Shown: positions 17,482 through 27,316 of the stretch, piece after piece | How positions within the stretch are numbered: the stretch's first letter is position 1 | How the letters are laid out: each line of letters begins with the position of its first letter | Translations under genes and position numbers: made by a program | DNA from: DAOTXL01 sp034435455 | GTDB taxonomy: Bacteria; Chloroflexota; Anaerolineae; JAAYZQ01 | Length of the DNA stretch: 64,000 nucleotides | Assembly (NCBI GenBank): GCA_034435455.1 | Contig: DAOTXL010000103.1 | Location: 1 to 64,000 of the forward strand | Reading direction: 5' to 3' | The notes under the pieces: model-generated | Seen by the model: the letters and a program-made list of their open reading frames with translations, nothing else | Databases searched by the model: none | What the model was told of the DNA's origin: nothing

Positions 17482-18558
17482 ATGGATGTCTATGAGCAGT
17501 TGAGGGCGAAACTGGCCACCCACCCGATGGGCGCGCCACGGCGGGAATCAATCCTGGAAATCCTGCGCATCCTGTTTACGCCGGAGGAGGCGGCGCTGGC
17601 GGTGCATCTGCCGTTCAAGCCGGCCCGCGATACCGACATTGCTGCCCAGGCCGGGCTGCCGCCGGACCGGGTGATAGCCCTCTGCGAGGCGATGGCCGAT
17701 AAGGGGCTGGTTTACGCCTTTGAGGCACGGGGAAGGCACTTTTACATGCTCTTTCCCACTGCGCCGGGGCTGTTCGAGTTTCCCATGATGAAGCATGGCC
17801 GGCTTGACCTGCCCTTCGAGCGGCTGAGCGAGCTGTGGGAGGCCTATTATCAGGACGGTTGGGGGGCGGAGATGACCGGCGACGGGACCCACATGGCCCG
17901 CGTGATCCCCATCCAGGAGGCGGTGGATGCCCGGCAGACGGTGCTGGCCTACGAGGAGGTGGTGGGCTATATCGAGCGGGCGCGTTATATCTCCGTGCAG
18001 GATTGCGCCTGCCGGGTGTCGAAACGGGCCTGCGACGCCCCGCTGGATGTCTGCCTGGCGCTGGACTATGGGGCCAAGTTCCTGGCCGAACGGGGCATGG
18101 GCCGTCTGATCGGGCGCGAGGAGGCGCTGGCCGTGCTGGAGCGGGCGCGCCAGGCGGGCCTGGTGCACATGACTTCCAACACGCTGGACCGGGTGGAGTT
18201 TATCTGCAACTGTTGCCCCTGCTGCTGTGGACTGCTGGGCACGGTCACCCGGCTGGGCGGGGCGGCAGCCAACATCGCCTCCAACTTTCGGGCGGTGGTG
18301 GATGCGGACTCTTGCCTGGCCTGTGGCCTGTGCGCCGATAACTGCCCGGTGCAGGCCATCGCCGTGGATGAGGTGGCGGGGGTGGACCCGGCCCGGTGCA
18401 TCGGCTGTGGGATCTGTGTCACCCGCTGCCCGGAGGGGGCGCTGACCCTGGTGCGCCGGGAGACGAGCCGTGAGCCACCCCAGAACTATGAGGCATGGCT
18501 GTTCCAGGTGGCAGCCGAGAAAGGGCGGCTGGAGGCGTTCAGCGCCCAGTTGGGCTAA
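17482..18558 (+). CDS. Cys-rich 4Fe-4S protein with N-terminal winged-helix-like region, function unknown
   Basis: 358 residues. Residues about 20-95 look like a winged helix (ESILEILRILFTPEEAALAV, DRVIALCEAMADKGLVY). The middle has QDCACR (C175, C177), C184, C191 and the unusual cluster ICNCCPCCCG (C242, C244, C245, C247-C249). The C-terminus is a classic 2[4Fe-4S] ferredoxin with CLACGLCADNCP (C278-C288) and CIGCGICVTRCP (C306-C316). In all, 18 cysteines look like ligands for three or more clusters. Soluble; no signal peptide. It recalls a widespread uncharacterised family of FeS-binding proteins with this layout. A redox-sensing or electron-transfer role is inferred only. GGAGGGAGG overlaps the start codon. 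Confidence 0.75.
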   Translation: MDVYEQLRAKLATHPMGAPRRESILEILRILFTPEEAALAVHLPFKPARDTDIAAQAGLPPDRVIALCEAMADKGLVYAFEARGRHFYMLFPTAPGLFEFPMMKHGRLDLPFERLSELWEAYYQDGWGAEMTGDGTHMARVIPIQEAVDARQTVLAYEEVVGYIERARYISVQDCACRVSKRACDAPLDVCLALDYGAKFLAERGMGRLIGREEALAVLERARQAGLVHMTSNTLDRVEFICNCCPCCCGLLGTVTRLGGAAANIASNFRAVVDADSCLACGLCADNCPVQAIAVDEVAGVDPARCIGCGICVTRCPEGALTLVRRETSREPPQNYEAWLFQVAAEKGRLEAFSAQLG

Positions 18559-18572
18559 AGTCGAAAACGTAA

Positions 18573-18681
18573 GAGCCAGTCTGAAAACCACTAAGGACAC
18601 GAAGGACACAAAGGATTTCTGTCAATTTCCTCTCATTTCTTTGCCCTGTGCGTCTTCGTGGTAGACTTTTCAGACAAGCTC
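18573..18681. repeat. MITE-like inverted-repeat element (GAGC-N2-GTCTGAAAA ends)
   Basis: A 109-bp element with terminal inverted repeats GAGCCAGTCTGAAAA (left) and, on the other strand, GAGCTTGTCTGAAAA (right). Subterminal CCACTAAGGACAC and CCACGAAGACGCA also pair. A half copy lies at about 46565-46590. No coding capacity. Confidence 0.65.
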
Positions 18682-18684
18682 TAA

Positions 18685-18730
18685 AACCTTACACCTTACG
18701 CCTTACGTTTTACGCTTTACGCTTTACGCC
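18685..18730. repeat. Tandem CGTAAA tract
   Basis: On the minus strand there are six units of the form (G/A)CGTAA(A/G)G over 46 bp, covering the 3' end of the rmlD-like gene. Same family as at 12151-12187. Confidence 0.75.
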
Positions 18731-19581
18731 TGTGGCCCCACCCAGGCCAGCACCTCATCCACGCCCCACAACGGCGACCGGAGCCGGGCCTGAGCCCTGC
18801 TTATCTGCAGCCGGCAGTCGCGCGGGCGGAGGTGGCCGCTTTCCCGGCTCAGGCCGGGGGTGATGCCTGCCGGGTCCAGGCCCCAGGCACGGACCAACCG
18901 CTCCCCAAACTGGTAACGGCTCAGCGGCTGCGGCCCGGCCAGGTGCCACACCCCGTCTGCCCCCTCAAGGGTGACCAGCTCCAACAGGGCGTTGGCCAGT
19001 TGCTCTACCCACACCGGGCAGCGCAGCTCGTCGGTGAAAAGGGTGATGGGCTGGCGTTGGCGCACGCTGTTCAAGACCCACATCGTGCGCGGGTCGGGTG
19101 GGTTAAAGCCGTAGATGAGGGAGGTGCGCACGATGCTCGCCGTCGGGCAGAGATCGGCGACGAACCGTTCGGCGGCGGCTTTGGCTTCGCCGTAGGGGGT
19201 GATGGGGCAAGGGGGGTCGGCTTCGGAGTAGGGGCCCTGTTCGCCATCGAACAGGACGTCGCTGGAGAGGTGGATCAGCCGCACGCCCGTGGCGCCGGCC
19301 GCTGCGGCGATGTGGCGTGTGCCCTGGACGATGACGGCCTGCATCGCCGCCGGGTCGCTCATGTCGGCGGCGGTGTGGATGACCGCATGGGGGCACGTCC
19401 GGGAAAAAAGCTCGACCACCGCCCTGCCATCGCGGATGTCCAGCGGCACCGTCTGGCAGCCGGGCGGGTCGGGAGGGTGGGAAAAATAGGTGGCGACGAC
19501 GTGCCAGACCTCCTGCGCCCGGCGCGCCAAGTGGGAGCCAAGGTAGCCGCTGCCGCCGGTGATCAACAAGGTGCCGGTCAC
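18724..19581 (-). CDS. RmlD-like NAD(P)-dependent sugar-nucleotide reductase (dTDP-4-dehydrorhamnose reductase family)
   Basis: 285 residues. It has the Rossmann motif ITGGSGYLGSHLA, LIHLSSDVLFDG and the SDR catalytic TPYGEAKAAAERFV (Tyr-x3-Lys). SLIYGFNPPDPRTMWVLNSV and the C-terminal WHLAGPQPLSRYQFGERLV are typical of extended SDR RmlD proteins. Likely reduces a 4-keto sugar nucleotide for envelope glycans, but rmlABC are not nearby, so the exact substrate is open. The start is GTG at 19581, 3 nt after the rnc stop, with GAGG inside rnc. Its end runs into a CGTAAA tract. Confidence 0.82.
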   Translation of the reverse strand: MTGTLLITGGSGYLGSHLARRAQEVWHVVATYFSHPPDPPGCQTVPLDIRDGRAVVELFSRTCPHAVIHTAADMSDPAAMQAVIVQGTRHIAAAAGATGVRLIHLSSDVLFDGEQGPYSEADPPCPITPYGEAKAAAERFVADLCPTASIVRTSLIYGFNPPDPRTMWVLNSVRQRQPITLFTDELRCPVWVEQLANALLELVTLEGADGVWHLAGPQPLSRYQFGERLVRAWGLDPAGITPGLSRESGHLRPRDCRLQISRAQARLRSPLWGVDEVLAWVGPQA

Positions 19582-19584
19582 GGG

Positions 19585-20319
19585 TCATTCCTCACCGGGG
19601 AGTAGATCGGGCTCCCCGGCCTCGCGCTCCTCGGCCTGGAGGCGCTCAAGGGCGGCCTGGGCGGCGGCCTGGGCGGCCTGCTGCTTGCTCCGCCCGGTTC
19701 CCTGGCCGTAGGCTACCCCGCCAATGGTCACCTGGACGGTGAACTCTTTGGCGTGGTCGGGGCCGTTTTCGGCGATGGTGGCGTAGCGCGGTGTGTGTTG
19801 CAGCCGGGCCTGGGCCAGTTCCTGGAGCAGGCTCTTGGCATCTTTGTCCAGATGTTCCTGCAGAATGCGGGTTACTTCCGGCCCGATGATCGGCTCGATG
19901 AAACGTTGTACCGCTTCCAGCCCCTGGTCGAGGTAAATGGCCCCCACCACCGCCTCAAAGGTCGCACACAGGATGGCCGGCCGCTCCCGCCCACCGGTTT
20001 CAGCTTCGCCATAGCCCATCAGCAGGTGGCGGCCCAGGTCCAGTTGCCGGGCAAAACGGGCCAGCGTCTCCCGCCGCACCAGCGCCGAGCGCAGGCTGGT
20101 GAGCGGTCCCTCGCGCAGTTCGGGGAAGCGGTGATAGAGGTACTCGCCGGTCACAAAGTCGAGCACCGCATCGCCCAGAAATTCCAGCCGCTCGTTGTCT
20201 TCAAAAGAAAAATCTGGATGTTCATTGAGGTAAGAGCGGTGGGTCAGGGCCCGCTGCACCAGGCTTTTGTCGTGAAAGACCAGGTCCAACGTTTGCTCCA
20301 GGGTGGTATGTTCGTTCAT
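19585..20319 (-). CDS. rnc: Ribonuclease III
   Basis: 244 residues. The catalytic domain (about 5-150) has the signature NERLEFLGDAVLDFV with the metal-binding Glu/Asp. A double-stranded RNA-binding domain at about 160-235 includes GRSKQQAAQAAAQAALERL. It processes rRNA precursors and structured RNAs in the cytoplasm. The ATG at 20319 (MNEHTTLEQ) is chosen because the longer frame would start inside fabF. It follows fabF by 43 bp, a widely conserved fabF-rnc order, and the rmlD-like gene follows after 3 nt. Confidence 0.94.
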   Translation of the reverse strand: MNEHTTLEQTLDLVFHDKSLVQRALTHRSYLNEHPDFSFEDNERLEFLGDAVLDFVTGEYLYHRFPELREGPLTSLRSALVRRETLARFARQLDLGRHLLMGYGEAETGGRERPAILCATFEAVVGAIYLDQGLEAVQRFIEPIIGPEVTRILQEHLDKDAKSLLQELAQARLQHTPRYATIAENGPDHAKEFTVQVTIGGVAYGQGTGRSKQQAAQAAAQAALERLQAEEREAGEPDLLPGEE

Positions 20320-20362
20320 GATCTCGTCAAAAGCAGGTCCTCTGTAGTGGCTGGCAGGCAGG

Positions 20363-21610
20363 TCACAAACCGCTCCAGGTCCGGAAGACCAGGGTGGTAT
20401 TGTGTCCACCAAAACCAAAGGAATTCGACAGGGCCACCGTCAGGTCGGCCCGGCGTGCCCGGTTGGGCACATAATCCAGATCGCAGGCGGGGTCGGCTTT
20501 GTGCAGGTTGATGGTTGGGGGGATGAGGCCGGTGCGCAGCGCCTGGATGCAGATCACCGCCTCCAGGGCACCGGCCCCGCCGAGGAGGTGGCCGGTCATC
20601 GATTTGGTGGAGCTGACCGGCACACGGCCGGCGTACGGGCCCAGGGCCTGTTTGATGGCCCGGGTCTCGGCCGGGTCACCGGTCGGTGTGCCGGTGCCGT
20701 GGGCGTTGATGTAAGACACGTCGGCCGGGGAGAGGCCGGCCCGCTGCAAGGCCAGGGCCATACATCGGCCTGCCCCGGCCCCTTCCATGTCGGGTGCGGC
20801 GATGTGTGCGGCATCGGAGGTGGCAGCGTAGCCGATCAGTTCGGCCAGCGGTTCGGCTCCCCGTGCCAGGGCGAACTCCAGCTCCTCCAGGACCAGCAGC
20901 GCCCCGCCTTCAGACAACACAAAGCCGTCGCGGTCGGCGTCGAAAGGGCGGCTGGCCCCGGCCGGGTCGTCGTTGCGGTGGGACAGCGCCCGCATCTGGT
21001 CAAAGGCGGCCACGCCGATGGGGGTAATGGCAGCCTCGAAACCGCCGCTGAACATGGCCTGGGCATGGCCGCGGACGATGGTCTCGAAGGCCTGACCGAT
21101 GGCATCCGCCCCTGTGGCGCAGGCTGTGGCCAGGCCCAGGTTGGGCCCCTGGGCGCCGGTGCGCAGCGCAATCTGCACGGCCGGCACATCCACCGTGATC
21201 ATCGGAATCAGGAAGGGGTTGATCCGCCGGGGCCCTTTCTCCCGCAGCACCTCGAACTCGCGGCTATAGGTCCAGATGCCGCCCACTCCCGAGCCGACGA
21301 TGACCCCCACATCCCCGGCGTTGTGGGCATCTATTCTCAACCCCGATTGTGCCACCGCCTCGCCCAGCGCGGCAATGGCAAACTGGGTGAAACGGTCGGC
21401 CCGGCGGGCCTCTTTGGCCGACATGTAGCAAAGGGGGTCAAAGCCATGCGCCTCTCCGGCGATCCGCACCTCCAGATCGCCGGCGTCGAACAGGGTGATA
21501 GGGCCGATCCCGGACCGTCCGGCGATCAGGTTCTGCCACAGGGCAGGCACATCCAGGCCCACCGGCGAGATGACCCCCATGCCGGTCACCACAACACGTC
21601 TGGTGGCCAT
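20363..21610 (-). CDS. fabF: 3-oxoacyl-[acyl-carrier-protein] synthase II
   Basis: 415 residues, full length. It condenses malonyl-ACP with acyl-ACP in fatty-acid elongation. The thiolase fold has the complete Cys-His-His triad: ATACATGADA (C164), INAHGTGTPTGD (H304) and SMTGHLLGGAGA (H341). The GGxG-like end FGFGGHNTTLVF is present. GAGGAGG seven nt before the ATG gives a strong start. No acpP lies next to it, unlike the common acpP-fabF order. It is likely cotranscribed with rnc and the rmlD-like gene, behind the threonine synthase-like gene (41-bp gap). Confidence 0.95.
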   Translation of the reverse strand: MATRRVVVTGMGVISPVGLDVPALWQNLIAGRSGIGPITLFDAGDLEVRIAGEAHGFDPLCYMSAKEARRADRFTQFAIAALGEAVAQSGLRIDAHNAGDVGVIVGSGVGGIWTYSREFEVLREKGPRRINPFLIPMITVDVPAVQIALRTGAQGPNLGLATACATGADAIGQAFETIVRGHAQAMFSGGFEAAITPIGVAAFDQMRALSHRNDDPAGASRPFDADRDGFVLSEGGALLVLEELEFALARGAEPLAELIGYAATSDAAHIAAPDMEGAGAGRCMALALQRAGLSPADVSYINAHGTGTPTGDPAETRAIKQALGPYAGRVPVSSTKSMTGHLLGGAGALEAVICIQALRTGLIPPTINLHKADPACDLDYVPNRARRADLTVALSNSFGFGGHNTTLVFRTWSGL

Positions 21611-21651
21611 CGATCCTCCTCACCGGTCAGGTTCAGAGCGGCAGACACAGA

Positions 21652-22773
21652 CTACTCCTCGCGGCAGGTCTTGAGGCCATGCCCGGTCAGGACGAGGACG
21701 GTCGGCCCCTCCTCAGGCCGGGGCAGTGCCTCTTGCAGCCTGGCCAGGGCGGCCGCAGCGACCGCCGAGGTCTCTTCGACATAAAACCCCTGCCGGGCCA
21801 GCCGGCTGTGAGCCTGGAGGATCTCCTCTTCGGTCGCGCTGACCACGCTGCCGCCGGTGGCGCGCACGGCCTGCAGGACCTGTTCACCGCGCACCGGCTG
21901 GCCGATAGCCACGCCGCAGGCTACAGTCGGGGTCGAAGCGAGCGGCCGTACCGTCTCGGCCCCATCGCGAAAGGCTTCGTAGATGGGCGGGCAGGCGGCC
22001 GCCTGCACGGCGAAAAAGCGTGGCAGGCGGGGGATCAGGCCGGCCTGTTGAAGGCGGCGGAATCCGTTGTAGATTCCCAGAAGGAGGGTGCCATTGCCCA
22101 CAGGTAACACCACGGCTGCCGGGGCCGAGCGCCCCGGTTGTTCCCACAGTTCGTAAGCCAGAGTCTCGATGCCGGCCAGGAAGAATGGGTTGTAGACGTG
22201 GCTGGCATAGTACGCGCCGTGGGCGGCGGCGGCCCAGGCGGCCAGGGCCGCGTACTCCCGCTTGCCCTTGATCTGGATGACCTCCGCGCCATAGACCGCC
22301 ATCTGCTTCAGCTTGGGGCCGGCGGCGGTGTTGGGCACGCAGATCTCGCAGGCGATGCCGACGCGGGCAGTATACGCCGCCAGGCTGGCCCCGGCGTTGC
22401 CCGACGAATCCTCAACCACCCGCCGGATGCCCAGGCCATGCAGGGCGGTGACCAGAACCGCAGTGCCCCGGTCTTTGAACGATCCGGTGGGCTGCAACGA
22501 CTCCAATTTGACATAGACGGGCCGGCCTTCCCAATCTACCTGGAGCAGCGGGGTATCCCCCTCCCCCAGGGTGACCGGCTGCCACGCCGGGTCGAGGGGC
22601 AAGAGCGCCCGATAGCGCCACAGCCCCGGCCGGGCGGTGTCTATGCCGGCCGGATCGAGGGGTGGGCGGTCGGCCAGGTCGAACAGGCCGCCGCACGAGC
22701 AACGCCACTCCCGTGTGTCGGGTGGAAAGGTTGTATGGCAATGGGTGCAGATGAAATTGTTTGAACCGGCCAT
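21652..22773 (-). CDS. Threonine synthase-like PLP enzyme with N-terminal zinc ribbon
   Basis: 373 residues, fold type II PLP enzyme. An N-terminal zinc ribbon (C9, C12, C25, C27: CTHC and CSCGG) precedes the catalytic domain. The PLP lysine is K100 in LQPTGSFKDRG. SSGNAGASLAAYTARVG contacts the PLP phosphate, and VGNGTLLLGIYNGF is the glycine loop. Threonine synthase converts O-phosphohomoserine to threonine; other family members are possible (cysteate synthase, diaminopropionate-type lyases). The ATG at 22773 is preferred over one at 22827 because TATAAT sits 7 nt before it, implying a leaderless mRNA. Confidence 0.82.
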   Translation of the reverse strand: MAGSNNFICTHCHTTFPPDTREWRCSCGGLFDLADRPPLDPAGIDTARPGLWRYRALLPLDPAWQPVTLGEGDTPLLQVDWEGRPVYVKLESLQPTGSFKDRGTAVLVTALHGLGIRRVVEDSSGNAGASLAAYTARVGIACEICVPNTAAGPKLKQMAVYGAEVIQIKGKREYAALAAWAAAAHGAYYASHVYNPFFLAGIETLAYELWEQPGRSAPAAVVLPVGNGTLLLGIYNGFRRLQQAGLIPRLPRFFAVQAAACPPIYEAFRDGAETVRPLASTPTVACGVAIGQPVRGEQVLQAVRATGGSVVSATEEEILQAHSRLARQGFYVEETSAVAAAALARLQEALPRPEEGPTVLVLTGHGLKTCREE

Positions 22774-22780
22774 CGGGGCG

Positions 22781-22810
22781 ATTATAACACAGGTGAGAGG
22801 GAACAGGCAA
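22781..22810 (-). promoter_or_regulatory. Promoter for the threonine synthase-like gene, implying a leaderless transcript
   Basis: On the minus strand TTGCCT, about 18-bp spacer, TATAAT (22781-22786), then CGCCCCG and ATG. Transcription would start at or within a base or two of the start codon, with no room for a ribosome site. Confidence 0.6.
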
Positions 22811-22845
22811 ATGGGGGAAATCGGCAAATCGGCCCGTGGGCAGAT

Positions 22846-25116
22846 TCAGGATGGCACCAGCAGGCTGCCGAGCCAGGTCCACAGACGCTGCCCCGGCGTT
22901 GGTTGAATCTCGTCGTGGACGGTCAGGTCGTACTCGTTGGTTGCCAGTTCCTGGCCGTCGTGGATCAGCCGGCAGGCAACCCGCCAGCCGCCCCCCGGCG
23001 GGAGAACCCATCGCGCCTGGCCGATCCAGGTCGCCGAGTCGGCAGCCACGTCCAGGGAGTGGGTGAAAGGTTCCCCTTGCTGTCCCATCCCGTCGTGCAG
23101 CAGGACCTCCACCCGGCAGCCTGGCAGTTCCCGATGGAGGTCGTTGAGCACCCACACCCCGGCGTGCAGTTCATCGCCGGCCTGGTATCGTTTCAACGGA
23201 TAATCCAGGCTGATCAGCAGCGGGTTGAACAGCCGTCGGACGGTCTCGTAGGCGAGCTTGGGCTGCCGGTAAAAGTCCAGGATGGCCCAGGAGATGGCCG
23301 GCCACGGCTCGTTGAGTTGCCAGACCAGGGTGCCACCGCAGCCCTGGGCTTTGCGCCGTCGGTAATGTTCGATGGCGATCTGCAGGCCGTGGGCCTGGGC
23401 GCGTTGGCTGGCCTGGACCATCTCTTCGACAGACAGGTTGCCGGTCTGCCCCGTCGGCAGGAAGGGCCGGGCGTAGCGCCACAGCTTTTTCAAACCGGCA
23501 CCGTGATAGGCCCACGATGGCCCCGGCGGCCAAAGCTCCTCATCCGGGATAAAGCGGCGCAGCGTCGCCACGGCGGGCGGGGCCTGCAGACCGAACTCGC
23601 TGGCCAAGAGGGCGGTATCCTGCCGGTAGGCCGCAGGGGGCTGGAAATGGTGCCAAACCTGCCAGTTGTGGCGGTCGCCATCGGCCGGGGAGGCGGACAG
23701 GAAGGGGCGGGTCGGGTCCTCGGCGGCCACCGCCTGTTGCAGGGTGGTCACCAGGGGCTCGTTGCGGCGGTGGCTGAACTCGTTCCCTCCGCACCACAGG
23801 ACCAGGCTGGGATGGTTCCTCAAATCGCGGATGATGGCCCGGGCTTCGGCCTCGACCAGCCGCAGATACTCCGGCGAACGGGGGTAGCGGGTGAGAAAGG
23901 CGCAGGCAAAGGGAAACTCTTGCCAGACCAGGATGCCCATCCGGTCGCACAGGTCATAGAAGGCACTCTTTTCGCGCAGGCCGCCGCCCCACACCCGCAG
24001 CAGGTTCATATTCGCCTGGCGGGCCAGGGTGAGGAGGGCCCGGTAGTCCTCCTGGGTTACCAGGCCGGGCAGGATGTGGGCTGGCACCCAGTTGGCCCCC
24101 CGGGCATAGATGCGCTTTCCGTTGACATACAGGGTTCGCCCTTCCAGCCTGACCTGCCGCAGGCCGACCGTCTGCGTCACCGTGTCGAGGAGCCGGTCGC
24201 CCTTCCACACCTCTACCGTCAGCCGGTAGAGGTCGGGCCGGCCCTGGTCCCAGGGCCACCACAGGCGGGGGGTGGGCACTGCCAGTTCGACGGTATAATG
24301 GCCGGTGCCGGGGAGCAGGTCCACCGGCCGTTCGACGACGGCCGGGTCGGCCTGGAACGTCTCGCCGGCCAGGGTGCAGCGCAGCCGGGCAGGGCCGGCC
24401 TGCCAGGCGTCGGCCTGGACCTGGATGGTGAGCACCGCCCCGTTGCCGGCCATCCGGTGCCGGACGGTCAGGTCCCGGATGAACAGGTCGCCGCTGAGGA
24501 CCAGGAACAGGTCATCCCAGATGCCCATCGTCCGCAGCGGTGGGGCAAAGTCCCAGCCAAAGCTCATCTGGCACTTGAGGCTATCGCGCCGGTCGGGGAA
24601 GCGGGTGGGCAGGCCGGTGACCAGGCCCTCGAGCCGGTTCAGCAGCTTTTCCCAGCGGCTGCTCCGGTCGGTCGGCAGCCAGCGGGAGCCGACGATGCGC
24701 ACCGCCAGGCGGTTGTGGGCCTGGATCAGGTCGGTGACCTGGTGGACCTGGGGCGAGAACATGCCTTCGTGTCGGCCCAGGTGCTGGCCGTTGAGGAACA
24801 GGTCGCTGAGGTAATCCACGCCGCGCAGGATCAGGTGGGCCCGCTGACCGGGGGAAAGGGTCAGCGGGAATTCGCGGGTGAGCCACCAGCAGCGGTCATC
24901 CACCCACTGAGCGGCCTCGGCCTGCCGGCCCCAATACAGGTCGGGCAGGTGGCCGGCGCGCAGCAGGTCGGCGCGGACGTTGCCGGGCACGGTAGCCGGC
25001 AGCCACCCGGCCACCTGCTCCAGCTCGTGCCAGGTGGCGCGGTGGGGGTCAGCGTTGGGCGGGGCCTGGCCCAGTTGCCAGCCGTCGCCGCAGAGGTCTA
25101 GGGTTGGGCGGGTCAT
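22846..25116 (-). CDS. Glycoside hydrolase family 2, beta-mannosidase-like
   Basis: 756 residues. An N-terminal jelly-roll sugar-binding domain is followed by an Ig-like domain and a TIM barrel. The family motif NMNLLRVWGGGLREKSAFYD is present. The acid/base Glu is in LWCGGNEFSH (E446) and the probable nucleophile in LLASEFGLQ (E507). There is no signal peptide, so it is cytoplasmic. The RVWGGG pattern and short C-terminus resemble beta-mannosidases acting on short manno-oligosaccharides, but substrate cannot be fixed from sequence alone. GAGGGA lies before the ATG. It sits just downstream of the terminator of the 6S-like RNA, so it needs read-through or its own promoter. Confidence 0.83.
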   Translation of the reverse strand: MTRPTLDLCGDGWQLGQAPPNADPHRATWHELEQVAGWLPATVPGNVRADLLRAGHLPDLYWGRQAEAAQWVDDRCWWLTREFPLTLSPGQRAHLILRGVDYLSDLFLNGQHLGRHEGMFSPQVHQVTDLIQAHNRLAVRIVGSRWLPTDRSSRWEKLLNRLEGLVTGLPTRFPDRRDSLKCQMSFGWDFAPPLRTMGIWDDLFLVLSGDLFIRDLTVRHRMAGNGAVLTIQVQADAWQAGPARLRCTLAGETFQADPAVVERPVDLLPGTGHYTVELAVPTPRLWWPWDQGRPDLYRLTVEVWKGDRLLDTVTQTVGLRQVRLEGRTLYVNGKRIYARGANWVPAHILPGLVTQEDYRALLTLARQANMNLLRVWGGGLREKSAFYDLCDRMGILVWQEFPFACAFLTRYPRSPEYLRLVEAEARAIIRDLRNHPSLVLWCGGNEFSHRRNEPLVTTLQQAVAAEDPTRPFLSASPADGDRHNWQVWHHFQPPAAYRQDTALLASEFGLQAPPAVATLRRFIPDEELWPPGPSWAYHGAGLKKLWRYARPFLPTGQTGNLSVEEMVQASQRAQAHGLQIAIEHYRRRKAQGCGGTLVWQLNEPWPAISWAILDFYRQPKLAYETVRRLFNPLLISLDYPLKRYQAGDELHAGVWVLNDLHRELPGCRVEVLLHDGMGQQGEPFTHSLDVAADSATWIGQARWVLPPGGGWRVACRLIHDGQELATNEYDLTVHDEIQPTPGQRLWTWLGSLLVPS

Positions 25117-25133
25117 CTTGTTCCCTCACCGAC

Positions 25134-25166
25134 AAAAAAACCACCGGATCGGATGCGATCCGGTGG
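25134..25166 (-). terminator. Intrinsic terminator of the 6S-like RNA
   Basis: A perfect 11-bp stem CCACCGGATCG / CGATCCGGTGG with a four-base loop (25141-25166) is followed on the minus strand by seven U residues (25140-25134). Confidence 0.92.
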
Positions 25167-25358
25167 GGAGGAAGCATAGCCCCGCTGTGCCGTGTGCCTT
25201 GTTGGTATTGAACCTGCATAGACAGGTGGGAGTCTACCCATCGGTTACTGCCTTGCCATCGGCCAGGCTATCGCATCCCCTCTGGTGCCCGACCCCCTTT
25301 TTTCGGGTGTTGGCTCAAACCTCTCTACAGGCATCACGTACACAGCAGGGTTCTATTG
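25134..25358 (-). ncRNA. ssrS: Structured non-coding RNA, candidate 6S RNA
   Basis: The RNA has its own promoter and a perfect intrinsic terminator, with no open reading frame. Its primary length is about 225 nt, or about 185 nt without the terminator. CCCUGCUGUG (25350-25341) pairs perfectly with CACAGCGGGG (25189-25180), extended by GUG-A-UGCCU with AGGCACAC. This makes a long closing stem around an unpaired centre, the 6S architecture that mimics an open promoter and traps sigma70-type RNA polymerase. The 5' side of the bubble contains UUUGAGCCAACACC, reminiscent of 6S sequences. It lies between aspS and the GH2 gene. tmRNA, RNase P, SRP RNA and T-box features were looked for and not found. 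Identity is inferred from structure, not from a covariance model. Confidence 0.62.
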
Positions 25359-25364
25359 GTTTCC

Positions 25365-25393
25365 ATCTTACCACAAAACGGAAAAAGATGCAA
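25365..25393 (-). promoter_or_regulatory. Promoter of the 6S-like RNA
   Basis: On the minus strand TTGCAT (25388-25393), 17-bp spacer, TAAGAT (25365-25370). It lies in the short space after the aspS stop codon; predicted start near 25358. Confidence 0.7.
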
Positions 25394-25408
25394 ATTCGGC
25401 AGGGGCTG

Positions 25409-27172
<1,764 letters not shown>

Positions 27173-27203
27173 GGTTGCCCCTCCTGGTCACCAAATCAGG
27201 CGG

Positions 27204-27232
27204 ATGATACACCGGGGCGGGGAAAAAGTCAA
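27204..27232 (-). promoter_or_regulatory. Promoter of aspS
   Basis: On the minus strand TTGACT (27227-27232), 17-bp spacer, TATCAT (27204-27209). The predicted start near 27197 leaves a 25-nt leader. Confidence 0.65.
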
Positions 27233-27267
27233 GCCGACCGGGCCGTTCTTGTGCCCCTGCCGGAAAG

Positions 27268-27307
27268 TCTAACAAAATGCTAACATTGGTCTAATCGCAT
27301 TCTAACA
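27268..27307 (+). promoter_or_regulatory. Four 11-bp-spaced CTAA(C/T) boxes, probable OmpR/PhoB-family operator
   Basis: TCTAACA, GCTAACA, TCTAATC and TCTAACA begin at 27268, 27279, 27290 and 27301, an exact 11-bp period. Regular 11-bp direct repeats are the binding pattern of PhoB/PhoP-type winged-helix response regulators; the B. subtilis PhoP box is TTAACA with the same period. A -10 TATTAT follows at 27317-27322 with no -35, as expected for an activated promoter. The last box ends where such activators contact polymerase. It points towards dnaK; aspS has a separate promoter. Confidence 0.6.
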
Positions 27308-27316
27308 CGGGGCGTG

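Noticed and set aside
22903..25101. 732-codon plus-strand open frame opposite the GH2 gene
   Set aside because: No recognisable domain; the GH2 catalytic motifs on the other strand are complete.
25134..25400. T-box or riboswitch controlling the GH2 gene
   Set aside because: No T-box specifier or antiterminator pair (such as TGGNACCGCG) was found, and the closing-stem layout fits a stand-alone RNA better.
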